Below are positions 6,899 to 15,744 of a stretch of 19,117 nucleotides of DNA, in pieces. Positions within the stretch are counted from its first letter, which is position 1; each line of letters starts with the position of its first letter. The notes under the pieces are model-generated. The model worked only from the letters and a program-made list of their open reading frames with translations. It was not told the origin of the DNA and made no database searches. The position numbers and the translations under genes were made by a program. Source of the stretch: Fusobacterium sp. Its GTDB lineage: Bacteria > Fusobacteriota > Fusobacteriia > Fusobacteriales > Fusobacteriaceae. The DNA is taken from contig JAHHSZ010000028.1 of NCBI GenBank assembly GCA_020024915.1, positions 1 to 19,117 of the forward strand, read 5' to 3'.

Positions 6899-9800
6899 AT
6901 GAGGGATAGGATAAGATTAGCAGTAGCATTCATAGTTGTATCATATATAGTTTTTGGAATAAAATTGGAAGAGATTCCAGCAGTTTCAAATTTATCTTCT
7001 TCAGCCACTCAAATCGAGTTGAAAAAAGAGAGAGAAGGGGCAATATTAGCAGGAACAGATGAGGTAGAGATCGATCTATTAAATAATACATTAAAAGCAA
7101 AAAATGGAATAAATTTAAAACAGGGAGATTTAGAATTAAAAGCTTATGATATAAGAAGAGACATTGAAAAGAATAGAGCTTATGTGAATGGAGAGCTTCA
7201 AACACTTTTTTCTAATGAGGTAGGAGACTTGAGCCTACAGTCATTAGATGGTGGGAATGTGTCACTTGCAGGAACAGATGGGGAATTTTATAAAAATTTT
7301 GGATATTTAGATATTTCTAAGGTAACTGGAGCTGAAGTACCAAATAATAATATATATTTTGGTGGGGATAAGATTCAGTATAAAGATAATAAAATTTTCA
7401 TAAATGATGGATGGCTTACAACGGATTTTAACATAATGAAAACGAAAGATCCAAATGATGCAGGATATCATTTCTTATCTGAAAATATAATAATAGAGCC
7501 AGATAAGCAAATTACTTTAAAAAATAGTGATTTCTTTCTTGGAGATAAAAACAAACTACCATTTAAATTTCCTTGGTATAGAACTAATATAAGACAAGGA
7601 TCACAAGTTCCATTATTTCCTCAATGGGGAACAGATGACTACTATGGTTGGAATGTTTCTTGGGGATTCTTATATGGAGATAGAGGAGATAAGTATAGAG
7701 GGGGATTTGCTCCTAAATTTGCTGATACTATGGGTGTTTTAGTTGGTAGATGGGAAAACTGGTACAAAACTGATAACTTTGGAACTGTGAAACTGAATGT
7801 AGATGATTGGTTAGTCCATTCTAAAGAGAAAAGTTTAGATACAAGTAAATTAAATTATGTGAAAGATGCTGGGAAGTATATAGAGCATGAAGAGAAAAAG
7901 AAAAGATATAGAGTGAATTATACTCATGAATATGATGCAGAGTATGGAAAACTTTATTTTAACACTATAAATGCAACTTATAATATGATACCTAGGTTGG
8001 AAGATATAGTAGTAGACTATGCAAACAACAATAGATTTGGAGAGAAAGAGAAAGAGGGAGTAAGACCTGATTTGACTAAAACTATGAGTTTTTTCAGTAT
8101 GGATGCTGACTTGAGAAATCTAGGTGCTGATAGGGACATAACGTTAAAGAGTAAGTTGAAATTAACTGATGATAAAAAAGCTTATGCTTTAATGGTATAT
8201 GATGATATAGATGATGTATCTTATGGAAGCAGTATAGATAACGATCTATTTAGTCAAGTGGAGTTATATAAAGACAATAAGAGCTATAAAATAGGTGGAT
8301 ACTATAATTATTTATATGATATGGATCCAGGGTCAACCTTTGATGACACTCAATCTAGAGCAGAGGATTTTGGTTTTGAATACTTAGATAAGGAGACTAA
8401 AGTAGGATTCTCTTATGATGAGAAAAATGGAGACAGATTTAGAAAACTTGGGCTTTGGGAGAGAGATCCAAAGTTGGATAGCCTACTTAAATACAACAGT
8501 ATGTATGGTAGTAACTTTAAAGCAGACTATTCTCCAAGTATGGTAAAAGAGTACAATGAGTTTGATACAAAAGATTTGAGAGTATCTTTTGGAGAGTATG
8601 ATTTTATAGGAGATTACAAGATAAAGCCAGGATATGATTACTATTCAGAGATTAGAGAGTTAAATCTTGATAATGATCCATTGAGAATTTCTCTAAAAGA
8701 AAGAGAGGAATTAAATAATAATAAACTTTTAACAGAAGTTCCAATGAAAGAACAATTAATTCAAGGAAATAATTATAGAAGTAAACAGTATAATAGATTT
8801 GAAGATATTATTTATAGCAACTTTGAGCAAAAAAGAGGTTATGTAGATATATTCAATGATACTACTAAATTTACTTTTGCTGGTGGAAAAACAGAGGAGG
8901 AGTTCTGGGATAGAACTGGAATTTATACAGCTGATGGATATAGAAAGTATATCAATAATTCAGATTTCTATGAAGTAAGTGCTCAAAGAGATGAGATCTC
9001 TTTAGATAATTTTGGAGAGATTGCTTTGTTTGGAGGACTTAGATATGATAAATATACCAGTGGTTACAATCCATATAGCAATAAAGGAAAGGGAAATTTT
9101 GCTAGTGGAGAGGATTCAACACTAAGAACTCAATTGAAGTTAAATCATACAATGACTGTATTTAACAACGAAGAGAATAGAGAAAGAGCTGTAGATCTAT
9201 CTATGGCCAATAATTTGACATTATTTTATCAAAGATATGACTATGATTCTAGAAGCATAAATTTTGGCGAAGATACTGATGGAAGAAGTGCTGAGTATAT
9301 AAGGTTAAAAAATAAAGATAATATATATCAAGTGAAGGATAGTATTAATACCACAGTTGGAAATACCGAAACTATATATACTATAGATTACAAAAGAGCA
9401 GAAAATCCAGCTACTAACAAATTAAATAATGAAGTTGTAAAAAATGATCTAGAGTTTAAAATAGACGGAGATAAATCGTTAGTTTTAAACTATGGTGAAG
9501 ATAAAAAGTATACAGATGAGACTTTAAACAAAGAGAATTATAACTACTATACTTTTAGAGATTATGGTGTGACTTATTATTTAGGAGATCACAGATTGTC
9601 TTATCAAAACAATAGTATAGATTCAAGAATTTGGGATATAGACCCTAAATATAACAATGGATTGGATATAGATAATGCCAAAGAAAAAATTAGATTGAAT
9701 ACCTATTCATATGAATATACTTTTGGAGACAATAGATTAGGACTAGATTTTAGTGAAGGTAGAGATAATAGAAGAAACTATAAGACACTAGAGGAAGAGC

Positions 9801-10747
9801 TAGATGTTAAAAACCAAATTTATGGAGTATCTTTTTTAGATGGTGGAGATGTAGAGAACTATTATAGAGCTACTTATGAGATTTATAACCACAATGAAAA
9901 AGGTGCTAGAGATCTGAATTTAGATGGGAGAAATTACAATAGCCAAAACTCTGATATAATATCTTTTAAATATGAATATAGAGATAAAAGATTTAGTGAT
10001 GATGAGCTAAGAAGATATGCAGAGATAGAGTTTAATAAGGATTCTAAATCTTTAACACCACAAGAGATATATAGAGTTAGAGATATATTGAGAAATAAAG
10101 AGAGAAATCATGTAGACTTTAAATTAAATAGAAGTATCTATGATGATTTTACAAATATGGGAGAGTATAAACGTAATTTCAGAGTTAATTTGATGTTACA
10201 AAGAAACGAAGCTAGATACAAGATGACAGGAGACTACTGGGACTCTCTTGAAGAGATAAAAGCTGGAGTATTTTATTCACAAAATAGATTTGGAATAGGA
10301 TATGAAGTTGATGAAAATGCTGATTGGAGAGATAAAAAGGGTGTTAAAGAATGGGGCAAAGTAGATAGAGAGCATAAGATAAGTCTAGTAACGAAGATTG
10401 GTAAACCAAGTGAAGGTTGGACTTTAAAAACTTATGCTAAGTTTTATGAAGATCTAACAGGAAAGATAAAACAAAGTAGTGATGAGAGAGCTAGAAAATC
10501 ATCTTTAGATGGATTAGGAATAGAGATTGGAAAAGAGATGGGATACTATCAATGGTCAGTGGCATTTGAGAAAGAGTATGTTTTAAGTGCTAGAGATTAT
10601 GAGTGGAGAGCAGCTCTTCAATTTACACTTCTAACCTTCCCAAGCAATCCAATATTTGGTATAGGTGCTGACACTGATGTAAATAAGAAAATTAAGCCAG
10701 AAACCTATATGTTTGACGGATTGAAAGTAGAGGATATAATAGATTAA
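6899..10747 (+). CDS. lptD: LPS-assembly outer-membrane protein, LptD/OstA-like
   Basis: LptD inserts lipopolysaccharide into the outer leaflet of the outer membrane through a beta-barrel, with LptE as plug. Residues 1-20 are a signal-like hydrophobic stretch (AVAFIVVSYIVFG). Residues about 35-220 look like the periplasmic OstA/jellyroll domain, with repeated short strands such as DEVEIDLLNNTLKAKNG. From about residue 222 (LPFKFPWYRTNIRQGSQVPL) the protein switches to aromatic, charged, alternating strands typical of a barrel. Length is 1282, far above the roughly 780 of E. coli LptD. I can see no cysteine in the whole protein, so the disulfides of E. coli LptD are absent. The last barrel-like strand, ALQFTLLTF, is followed by a tail of about 34 residues. 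GAGAGG precedes the ATG by eight bases. thrS follows after 37 bases. Confidence 0.8.
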   Translation: MRDRIRLAVAFIVVSYIVFGIKLEEIPAVSNLSSSATQIELKKEREGAILAGTDEVEIDLLNNTLKAKNGINLKQGDLELKAYDIRRDIEKNRAYVNGELQTLFSNEVGDLSLQSLDGGNVSLAGTDGEFYKNFGYLDISKVTGAEVPNNNIYFGGDKIQYKDNKIFINDGWLTTDFNIMKTKDPNDAGYHFLSENIIIEPDKQITLKNSDFFLGDKNKLPFKFPWYRTNIRQGSQVPLFPQWGTDDYYGWNVSWGFLYGDRGDKYRGGFAPKFADTMGVLVGRWENWYKTDNFGTVKLNVDDWLVHSKEKSLDTSKLNYVKDAGKYIEHEEKKKRYRVNYTHEYDAEYGKLYFNTINATYNMIPRLEDIVVDYANNNRFGEKEKEGVRPDLTKTMSFFSMDADLRNLGADRDITLKSKLKLTDDKKAYALMVYDDIDDVSYGSSIDNDLFSQVELYKDNKSYKIGGYYNYLYDMDPGSTFDDTQSRAEDFGFEYLDKETKVGFSYDEKNGDRFRKLGLWERDPKLDSLLKYNSMYGSNFKADYSPSMVKEYNEFDTKDLRVSFGEYDFIGDYKIKPGYDYYSEIRELNLDNDPLRISLKEREELNNNKLLTEVPMKEQLIQGNNYRSKQYNRFEDIIYSNFEQKRGYVDIFNDTTKFTFAGGKTEEEFWDRTGIYTADGYRKYINNSDFYEVSAQRDEISLDNFGEIALFGGLRYDKYTSGYNPYSNKGKGNFASGEDSTLRTQLKLNHTMTVFNNEENRERAVDLSMANNLTLFYQRYDYDSRSINFGEDTDGRSAEYIRLKNKDNIYQVKDSINTTVGNTETIYTIDYKRAENPATNKLNNEVVKNDLEFKIDGDKSLVLNYGEDKKYTDETLNKENYNYYTFRDYGVTYYLGDHRLSYQNNSIDSRIWDIDPKYNNGLDIDNAKEKIRLNTYSYEYTFGDNRLGLDFSEGRDNRRNYKTLEEELDVKNQIYGVSFLDGGDVENYYRATYEIYNHNEKGARDLNLDGRNYNSQNSDIISFKYEYRDKRFSDDELRRYAEIEFNKDSKSLTPQEIYRVRDILRNKERNHVDFKLNRSIYDDFTNMGEYKRNFRVNLMLQRNEARYKMTGDYWDSLEEIKAGVFYSQNRFGIGYEVDENADWRDKKGVKEWGKVDREHKISLVTKIGKPSEGWTLKTYAKFYEDLTGKIKQSSDERARKSSLDGLGIEIGKEMGYYQWSVAFEKEYVLSARDYEWRAALQFTLLTFPSNPIFGIGADTDVNKKIKPETYMFDGLKVEDIID

Positions 10748-10784
10748 AAGATGAAAAATTGATGATATAATAGGAGGAAAAATT

Positions 10785-12698
10785 ATGAAAGCGATATTAC
10801 CAAGTGGAGATGTAAAGGAGTTTGAAGGAGAGGTAAACTTATTTACAATAGCTAAAAGCATAAGCAATTCACTAGCTAAAAAATCAGTAGCTGCTAAGGT
10901 GAATGATGAATTGGTTGACATGTCAACTTTATTAAATGGGGAAGCTAAGGTGGAGTTTATAACTCCTGATACTGAAGAGGGAGAAGAGGTTATAAGACAC
11001 TCTACAGCCCACCTTATGGCACAAGCAGTAGTGAGACTTTTTCCAGGAACAAAAGTTGCAATTGGGCCAGCTATAGAGAATGGATTTTATTATGACTTCG
11101 ATCCAAAAGTTCAATTTACAGAGGAAGATTTAGCTAAAATAGAAGCTGAAATGAAAAAAATTGTTAAAGAAAATGAAAAAATCGAAAGAATAATGATGAC
11201 TAGAGAGGATGCAATAAAGTATTTTGAAGAGTTAGGAGAAGAGTATAAAGTAGAGATAATAAAAGAGATAGCTCAAGGTGAGATGTTATCTTTCTATAAA
11301 CAGGGTGAGTTTATGGATCTATGTAGAGGACCTCACGTACCTTCTACTTCATACCTAAAAGCTTTTAAATTAAAATCAGTAGCAGGAGCTTATTGGAGAG
11401 GAGATTCAAACAATAAGATGTTACAAAGAATATATGGATTTGCTTTTTCAGATGAGAAAAAATTAAAAGATTATTTAACACTATTAGAAGAGGCAGAGAA
11501 GAGAGATCATAGAAAATTAGGAAAAGAGTTAGAGTTATTCTTTATGAGTGAGTATGGACCAGGATTCCCAATATTCTTACCAAAAGGAATGGCTATTAGA
11601 AATACTCTTATAAATCTATGGAAGAGAGAGCATACACTTGCTGGATATGCAGAGATAATGACACCAATTATGCTAAATAAAGAGTTATGGGAAACTTCAG
11701 GACACTGGTTTAACTATAGAGAAAATATGTATACATCAACAATAGATGAGACTGAATTTGCAATTAAACCTATGAATTGCCCAGGAGGAGTAATAACTTA
11801 CAAACACCAATTACACTCATATAAAGATTTACCAATCAGATGTGGAGAGCTTGGAACTGTACATAGACACGAGTTTTCAGGAGCATTACACGGACTTATG
11901 AGAGTAAGATGTTTCACTCAAGATGACGCTCATATATTTATGACTCCAGAGCAAATAGAGAGTGAAATTATAGGAGTAGTAAACTTAATTGATAAGTTCT
12001 ATAGCAAATTATTTGGATTTGAGTATCATATAGAACTATCTACTAAACCTGAAAAAGCTATAGGATCAGATGAGATTTGGGAAAAAGCTGAATCAGCACT
12101 AGCAGGAGCTTTAGATAAAATTGGAAAACCATATAAATTAAATCCTGGAGATGGAGCATTCTATGGACCAAAATTAGACTTCAAAATTAAAGATGCTATT
12201 GGAAGAACTTGGCAGTGTGGGACTATCCAGTTAGACTTTAACCTACCAGAGAGATTTGATATAAGCTATATAGGAGAAGATGGAGAGAAACATAGACCAG
12301 TTATGATACATAGAGTTGTGTATGGCTCAATAGAGAGATTCATTGGAATCTTAATTGAGCACTATGCTGGAGCTTTCCCGTTATGGTTAGCACCTACTCA
12401 AGTAAAACTATTAACTATCAGTGATGAAACAGTTCCATATGCAAAAGAGATATACAATATCTTATTAGAAAAAGGAATAAGGGTTGAGTTAGATGATAGA
12501 GCTGAATCTATAGGTTATAAAATTAGAGAAGCTAATGGAAAATATAAAGTTCCTATTCAATTGATTATAGGTAAGAATGAAGTTGAAAATAGAGAAGTCA
12601 ATATAAGAAGAAGAGGATCACAGGAGCAAGTTTCAATGAAGTTAGATGAATTTGTAAATATGATCGTAGCAGAAGTAGAAGTAAAATTTGATAAGTAA
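10785..12698 (+). CDS. thrS: Threonyl-tRNA synthetase
   Basis: This enzyme charges tRNA-Thr in the cytoplasm. The 637-residue protein has the full bacterial domain order. A TGS domain is at 1-61 (MKAILPSGDV). The editing domain carries H72 and H76 in RHSTAHLMAQ, and C180 and H184 in DLCRGPH. The class II catalytic core follows. The zinc ligands expected from E. coli are present: C332 in MNCPGG, H383 in DDAHIF and H509 in MIHRVVYGS. Motif 2 lies around RHEFSGALHG. The anticodon-binding domain starts near APTQVKL. TAGGAGG precedes the ATG. The 37-base gap after lptD leaves no room for a T-box leader, so thrS is probably co-transcribed with lptD and not tRNA-attenuated here. Confidence 0.97.
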   Translation: MKAILPSGDVKEFEGEVNLFTIAKSISNSLAKKSVAAKVNDELVDMSTLLNGEAKVEFITPDTEEGEEVIRHSTAHLMAQAVVRLFPGTKVAIGPAIENGFYYDFDPKVQFTEEDLAKIEAEMKKIVKENEKIERIMMTREDAIKYFEELGEEYKVEIIKEIAQGEMLSFYKQGEFMDLCRGPHVPSTSYLKAFKLKSVAGAYWRGDSNNKMLQRIYGFAFSDEKKLKDYLTLLEEAEKRDHRKLGKELELFFMSEYGPGFPIFLPKGMAIRNTLINLWKREHTLAGYAEIMTPIMLNKELWETSGHWFNYRENMYTSTIDETEFAIKPMNCPGGVITYKHQLHSYKDLPIRCGELGTVHRHEFSGALHGLMRVRCFTQDDAHIFMTPEQIESEIIGVVNLIDKFYSKLFGFEYHIELSTKPEKAIGSDEIWEKAESALAGALDKIGKPYKLNPGDGAFYGPKLDFKIKDAIGRTWQCGTIQLDFNLPERFDISYIGEDGEKHRPVMIHRVVYGSIERFIGILIEHYAGAFPLWLAPTQVKLLTISDETVPYAKEIYNILLEKGIRVELDDRAESIGYKIREANGKYKVPIQLIIGKNEVENREVNIRRRGSQEQVSMKLDEFVNMIVAEVEVKFDK

Positions 12699-12746
12699 AG
12701 TGAATACTCAGATTGAAATTTTTTCAAGAAGTATTTATGTAATTTT

Positions 12747-12778
12747 TGGTGTTGGTACTATGGAACCAACACCATTTT
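12747..12778 (+). terminator. Intrinsic terminator after thrS
   Basis: TGGTGTTGGT (12747-12756) pairs perfectly with ACCAACACCA (12765-12774) around an eight-base loop, followed by TTTTG. The stem is strong and the T run short. Confidence 0.8.
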
Positions 12779-12832
12779 GTATTGAATTATTTTCTATTAA
12801 ATGTTCTAAAAATTATCGAAAAGATAATAATT

Positions 12833-12861
12833 TTGACAATTTACATATTTTATGTTAGGAT
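12833..12861 (+). promoter_or_regulatory. Promoter of the AspT-type transporter
   Basis: A consensus TTGACA (12833-12838) lies 17 bases before TAGGAT (12856-12861). TGT precedes the -10 box (extended -10 form). The transporter start is about 30 bases downstream. Confidence 0.7.
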
Positions 12862-12892
12862 AAAAATAAATGGAAATAAAGGGAGGTACAAG

Positions 12893-14308
12893 ATGAAGTT
12901 TGATTTTATAGGATTTATTTTAAATCCATTGGTATTAATATTTTTAACTATGACATTAGGAAATATATTTGGAAATATTAAAATTAAAAAATTTAGTTTT
13001 GGAATAACAGGAACTTTATTTATAGGGCTTATTGTAGGGTATATATTAACAAAATATTCTGTTAATTTTGTTGAAACAAGTAAATATTATGGAAAAGCTC
13101 AACAAATACTAAAAGGAAATGTAATAGATAAAAATATTTCTAATCTTTCATTAATGATATTTATTGTAGGAACAGGACTACTTGCAGCAAAAGATATGAG
13201 GTATGCTATTAAGAAATTTGGAAAGCAGTTTGTATTCTTAGCAGTATTTATTCCATTAGTTGGTGCATTAACATCTTATGGATTTTCAAAATTGTTAAAT
13301 GATATAAGTCCATTTCAAATAACAGGAACTTATACTGGAGCATTAACAAGTTCTGCTGGTCTTGCAGCAGCTACTGAATCATCAGATTCAGAATCTCAAA
13401 GAATAGCATTAGAGTTTGCAACCATGGATAAAAAAGTTCAAGAAAAAGTTTTGGCTATAATAAATAATGCAAAGGTGAGAGATGCTAGGCTAAAGCATCA
13501 GGAAAATCCAACAATTTTAACTATTGAAAATACGAAAGAACTGACAAAAGATGAAGTTGAAACATTTGTCATAGAAGCAAAAGCTGGGGTTGGAATAGGA
13601 CATTCAATAGGATATCCATTTGGAGTATTGTTTTTAATATTAGGAATAAATTTTATTCCAAAAATCTTTAGATTTGACATAGAAAATGAGAAAAAAAAAT
13701 ATTTTAAAGAAAAAGCTAGGGATTTAGCAGAAACAAAAATTACTGAAAAGAAAGTGCCAGAAGTAAAAATGGATTTTATAGGATTTTCTTTAGCTGCATT
13801 TTTAGGATATATACTAGGGAATGTTAAAATATACTTGGGAGTTTTAGGGTACTTTTCATTAGGAAGCATTGGGGGAGCAATTATTGTATCATTAATACTA
13901 GGATTTATTGGAAAAATTGGTTTTATTAATTTTAGAATGGATTCGGTAGTGTTAGGAAAGATGAGAACATATTTTTTATCAATATTTTTAGCAGCTACAG
14001 GGTTAAATTTTGGATATAGAGTAATAGAAGCAGTAACTGGAGATGGGTTAATGATAGCGACAGTAGCTTCTGGAGTAGCAATAATTTCAGTATTTACAGG
14101 TTTTTTAGTAGGGCATTACATATTCCATATTAATTGGACATTACTTTCTGGAGCAATAACAGGAGGAATGACATCAGCACCAGGTCTTGGTGCTGCAATT
14201 GATTCTTTGGATTGTGATGAACCAGCTATTGCATATGGAGCAACGCAACCTTTGGCAACATTGTGTATGGTTATTTTCTCCATAATAATTCATAAATTAC
14301 CATTATGA
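12893..14308 (+). CDS. AspT/YidE-type membrane exchanger (aspartate:alanine exchanger family)
   Basis: This 471-residue membrane protein has two homologous halves. The first opens MKFDFIGF and carries GTYTGALTSSAGLAAA at 145-160. The second opens MDFIGF near 293 and carries GAITGGMTSAPGLGAA at 420-435. This internal duplication with paired TS-x-(A/P)-GL motifs is typical of the aspartate-alanine exchanger (AspT/YidE/YbjL) family. Exact substrate is unknown; organic anions or amino acids are likely. The cytosolic TrkA-C (RCK) domains found between the halves in many members are not recognisable. A charged segment of about 70 residues follows the first motif (161 to about 228), and another charged linker lies near 262-292. 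I chose ATG 12893 with GGGAGG six bases upstream; frame upstream of it crosses the thrS terminator. The gene is monocistronic, bounded by its own promoter and terminator. Confidence 0.8.
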   Translation: MKFDFIGFILNPLVLIFLTMTLGNIFGNIKIKKFSFGITGTLFIGLIVGYILTKYSVNFVETSKYYGKAQQILKGNVIDKNISNLSLMIFIVGTGLLAAKDMRYAIKKFGKQFVFLAVFIPLVGALTSYGFSKLLNDISPFQITGTYTGALTSSAGLAAATESSDSESQRIALEFATMDKKVQEKVLAIINNAKVRDARLKHQENPTILTIENTKELTKDEVETFVIEAKAGVGIGHSIGYPFGVLFLILGINFIPKIFRFDIENEKKKYFKEKARDLAETKITEKKVPEVKMDFIGFSLAAFLGYILGNVKIYLGVLGYFSLGSIGGAIIVSLILGFIGKIGFINFRMDSVVLGKMRTYFLSIFLAATGLNFGYRVIEAVTGDGLMIATVASGVAIISVFTGFLVGHYIFHINWTLLSGAITGGMTSAPGLGAAIDSLDCDEPAIAYGATQPLATLCMVIFSIIIHKLPL

Positions 14309-14331
14309 TATGAAGTAAATAAGAGTTTTAG

Positions 14332-14374
14332 TAACTACTCAGGTGAGTATTTATATACCTGAGTAGTTATTTTT
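14332..14374 (+). terminator. Strong intrinsic terminator after the transporter gene
   Basis: A perfect 13-base-pair stem joins 14332-14344 and 14357-14369 (core ACTACTCAGG/CCTGAGTAGT) with a 12-base loop. Five T residues follow. Tails on the other strand are poor, so it acts mainly on the plus strand. Confidence 0.9.
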
Positions 14375-14456
14375 ATAATTATATTTAAATAATAGATAAT
14401 TATTTTTTCTCTTCATTCTTTGAATTATTGCTAATAGTGAACTTCTCCCACTTAAA

Positions 14457-14475
14457 GCTTTCAGCTTTTGAAAGC
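14457..14475 (-). repeat. Hairpin near the right end of the IS remnant
   Basis: GCTTTCA (14457-14463) and TGAAAGC (14469-14475) form a perfect seven-base-pair stem with a five-base loop. Subterminal hairpins near the ends are recognition structures in IS200/IS605 elements. The position, 20 bases inside the proposed right end, fits that role. Confidence 0.5.
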
Positions 14476-14598
14476 GATAGATTTTGCTAATTTATGATTA
14501 TGTAATAGTCCTTTTGTCCTTGTTTTTCTATACTTTACTACAAGAATTAAGTGATAATACAACAAAAATACCAAATGACAATTACTGTCTAATTTCAT
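14461..14598 (-). pseudogene. Chimeric tnpA-tnpB fragment of an IS200/IS605 element
   Basis: This is a 45-codon reading frame. Residues 1-24 (MKLDSNCHLVFLLYYHLILV, then VKYR) match the start of the Y1 transposase TnpA, where HxVF-x-L-x-YHL-x-LV-x-KYR is characteristic. The HUH metal site and catalytic tyrosine, which lie further on in TnpA, are absent. Residues about 29-41 (KGLLHNHKLAKSI) instead resemble an internal TnpB segment (G-M-x-KNHKLAKSI). This suggests an internal deletion that fused the 5' part of tnpA to tnpB. A stop follows at 14463-14461. It cannot encode a functional transposase. The family match is from memory of conserved motifs, not a search. Confidence 0.6.
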
Positions 14599-14733
14599 TG
14601 TTTTTTCGCCTATTTTGATATATATACTGACTATATTATATCACCTTATTTTCTAAAAAACAACAAAGTAATTCATAGAGGTGGGCGACTTCTTGCCTAT
14701 TAGATTAAAAGTAAAAAATATTTCTTAAAGAAC

Positions 14734-15711
14734 TTACTTATTTTTTAAATTCCATTCCCAAGCTGTTCTTATAATATCTTTTACATCAGTGTAAACTGGT
14801 TTCCAATTAAGTTCAGCCACAGCTTTTTTACTAGAAGCAATAACACAAGGTGGGTCTCCAGCTCTTCTATCAGTGAATTCAGCAGGTATATCTATTTTTG
14901 TAACCTCTTTAGCAGAGTTTAACATCTCTAAAACAGAGAAGCCATTTCCATTTCCTAAATTATAGATATTGCTCTTATTTTCAGCTAACTTATTAAGTGA
15001 TAGAATATGCGCTCTTACTAGATCAACAACATGTATATAATCTCTAATTCCAGTTCCATCTTTAGTATCAAAGTCATTTCCATAGATAGATAATTTAGGA
15101 ATATCTCCTTTAGCAGCTTTTAATATGAGTGGAATAAGAGCAGTTATCCCCTCACCTTTTTGTCCAATATTATGTTTTTCATGTGCTCCACCAACATTAA
15201 AATATCTGAAAATAGAGTAGTTTAATCCATAAGCAGCAGCTGAATCCATAATAATTCTCTCAGACATCAATTTACTCATTCCATATGGATTGATAGGAAG
15301 TGTTGAGTGAGTCTCTTCAACTGGCTCAGGCTCTTTTACATCTCCATATACAGCAGCTGTAGATGAGAATACAATATTTTTAACATTGTGTTTTCTCATT
15401 GATTCTATAAGACACATTACAGTATAAGTATTGTTAAGATAGTATTTGTTAGGCTCAACAACACTTTCAGGGACTTTTATATATCCAGCAAAATGCATAA
15501 CAGCATCTATTTTATTTTCTGAAAATATAGTATCCATAATAGAAGCATCTTGAACATTTCCTTGATAAAATTTAGCTCTTTTATCAACTAACTCTATAAA
15601 ACCATTTTCAAGAGAGTCTACAACTACAATCTCATATCCTGAATCAAGAAGTTCAGCTACAGCATGACTTCCAATATAGCCAGCACCACCAGTAACTAAT
15701 ATATTTTTCAT
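14734..15711 (-). CDS. galE: UDP-glucose 4-epimerase
   Basis: GalE interconverts UDP-glucose and UDP-galactose for the Leloir pathway and surface glycans. The 325-residue protein is a short-chain dehydrogenase-type epimerase. The NAD-binding TGGAGYIG lies at residues 7-14. The catalytic set is visible as SSTAAVYG with T118 at the Ser/Thr position, and YGMSK with Y143 and K147. GIRDYIHVVDL and RRAGDPP are further family hallmarks. AGGAGG lies seven to eight bases before the ATG at 15711. It follows the yczE-type gene by 33 bases and is probably its operon partner. No galK or galT is nearby, which favours a role in supplying UDP-galactose for envelope polysaccharide. I see no clear terminator before the IS remnant. 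Confidence 0.96.
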   Translation of the reverse strand: MKNILVTGGAGYIGSHAVAELLDSGYEIVVVDSLENGFIELVDKRAKFYQGNVQDASIMDTIFSENKIDAVMHFAGYIKVPESVVEPNKYYLNNTYTVMCLIESMRKHNVKNIVFSSTAAVYGDVKEPEPVEETHSTLPINPYGMSKLMSERIIMDSAAAYGLNYSIFRYFNVGGAHEKHNIGQKGEGITALIPLILKAAKGDIPKLSIYGNDFDTKDGTGIRDYIHVVDLVRAHILSLNKLAENKSNIYNLGNGNGFSVLEMLNSAKEVTKIDIPAEFTDRRAGDPPCVIASSKKAVAELNWKPVYTDVKDIIRTAWEWNLKNK

Positions 15712-15744
15712 CTAATATCCTCCTAATTATATTAATAAAAATTT

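Larger units (their letters stand above)
14431..14703 (-). mobile_element. Decayed IS200/IS605-family element remnant
   Basis: This gene-free stretch of the gap 14309-14733 reads on the minus strand as a short, internally deleted insertion element. A leader of about 100 bases is followed by a reading frame (14598-14461) whose first 24 codons look like IS200 TnpA. After it comes a hairpin, GCTTTCA (14457-14463) and TGAAAGC (14469-14475), as expected near an IS605-type right end. Reading outward, the two ends share GTGGG, TTC and CTATTAG in order (14681-14703 on plus; 14451-14431 on minus). Exact borders are my estimate. The rest of the gap (14375-14430 and 14704-14733) shows nothing I can name. 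Confidence 0.65.

Noticed and set aside
10766..10771. TATAAT just before thrS as a separate thrS promoter
   Set aside because: No -35 match upstream, and transcription would begin inside the ribosome site. Treated as chance in AT-rich DNA.
12746..12892. N-terminal extension of the transporter frame by 49 codons
   Set aside because: It would pass through the thrS terminator and the transporter's own promoter, and it lacks a ribosome site; ATG 12893 has GGGAGG at proper spacing.
14704..14733. Terminator for galE on the minus strand (TTCT/AGAA with a T run)
   Set aside because: Only a four-pair AT-only stem with a three-base loop, too weak to call.
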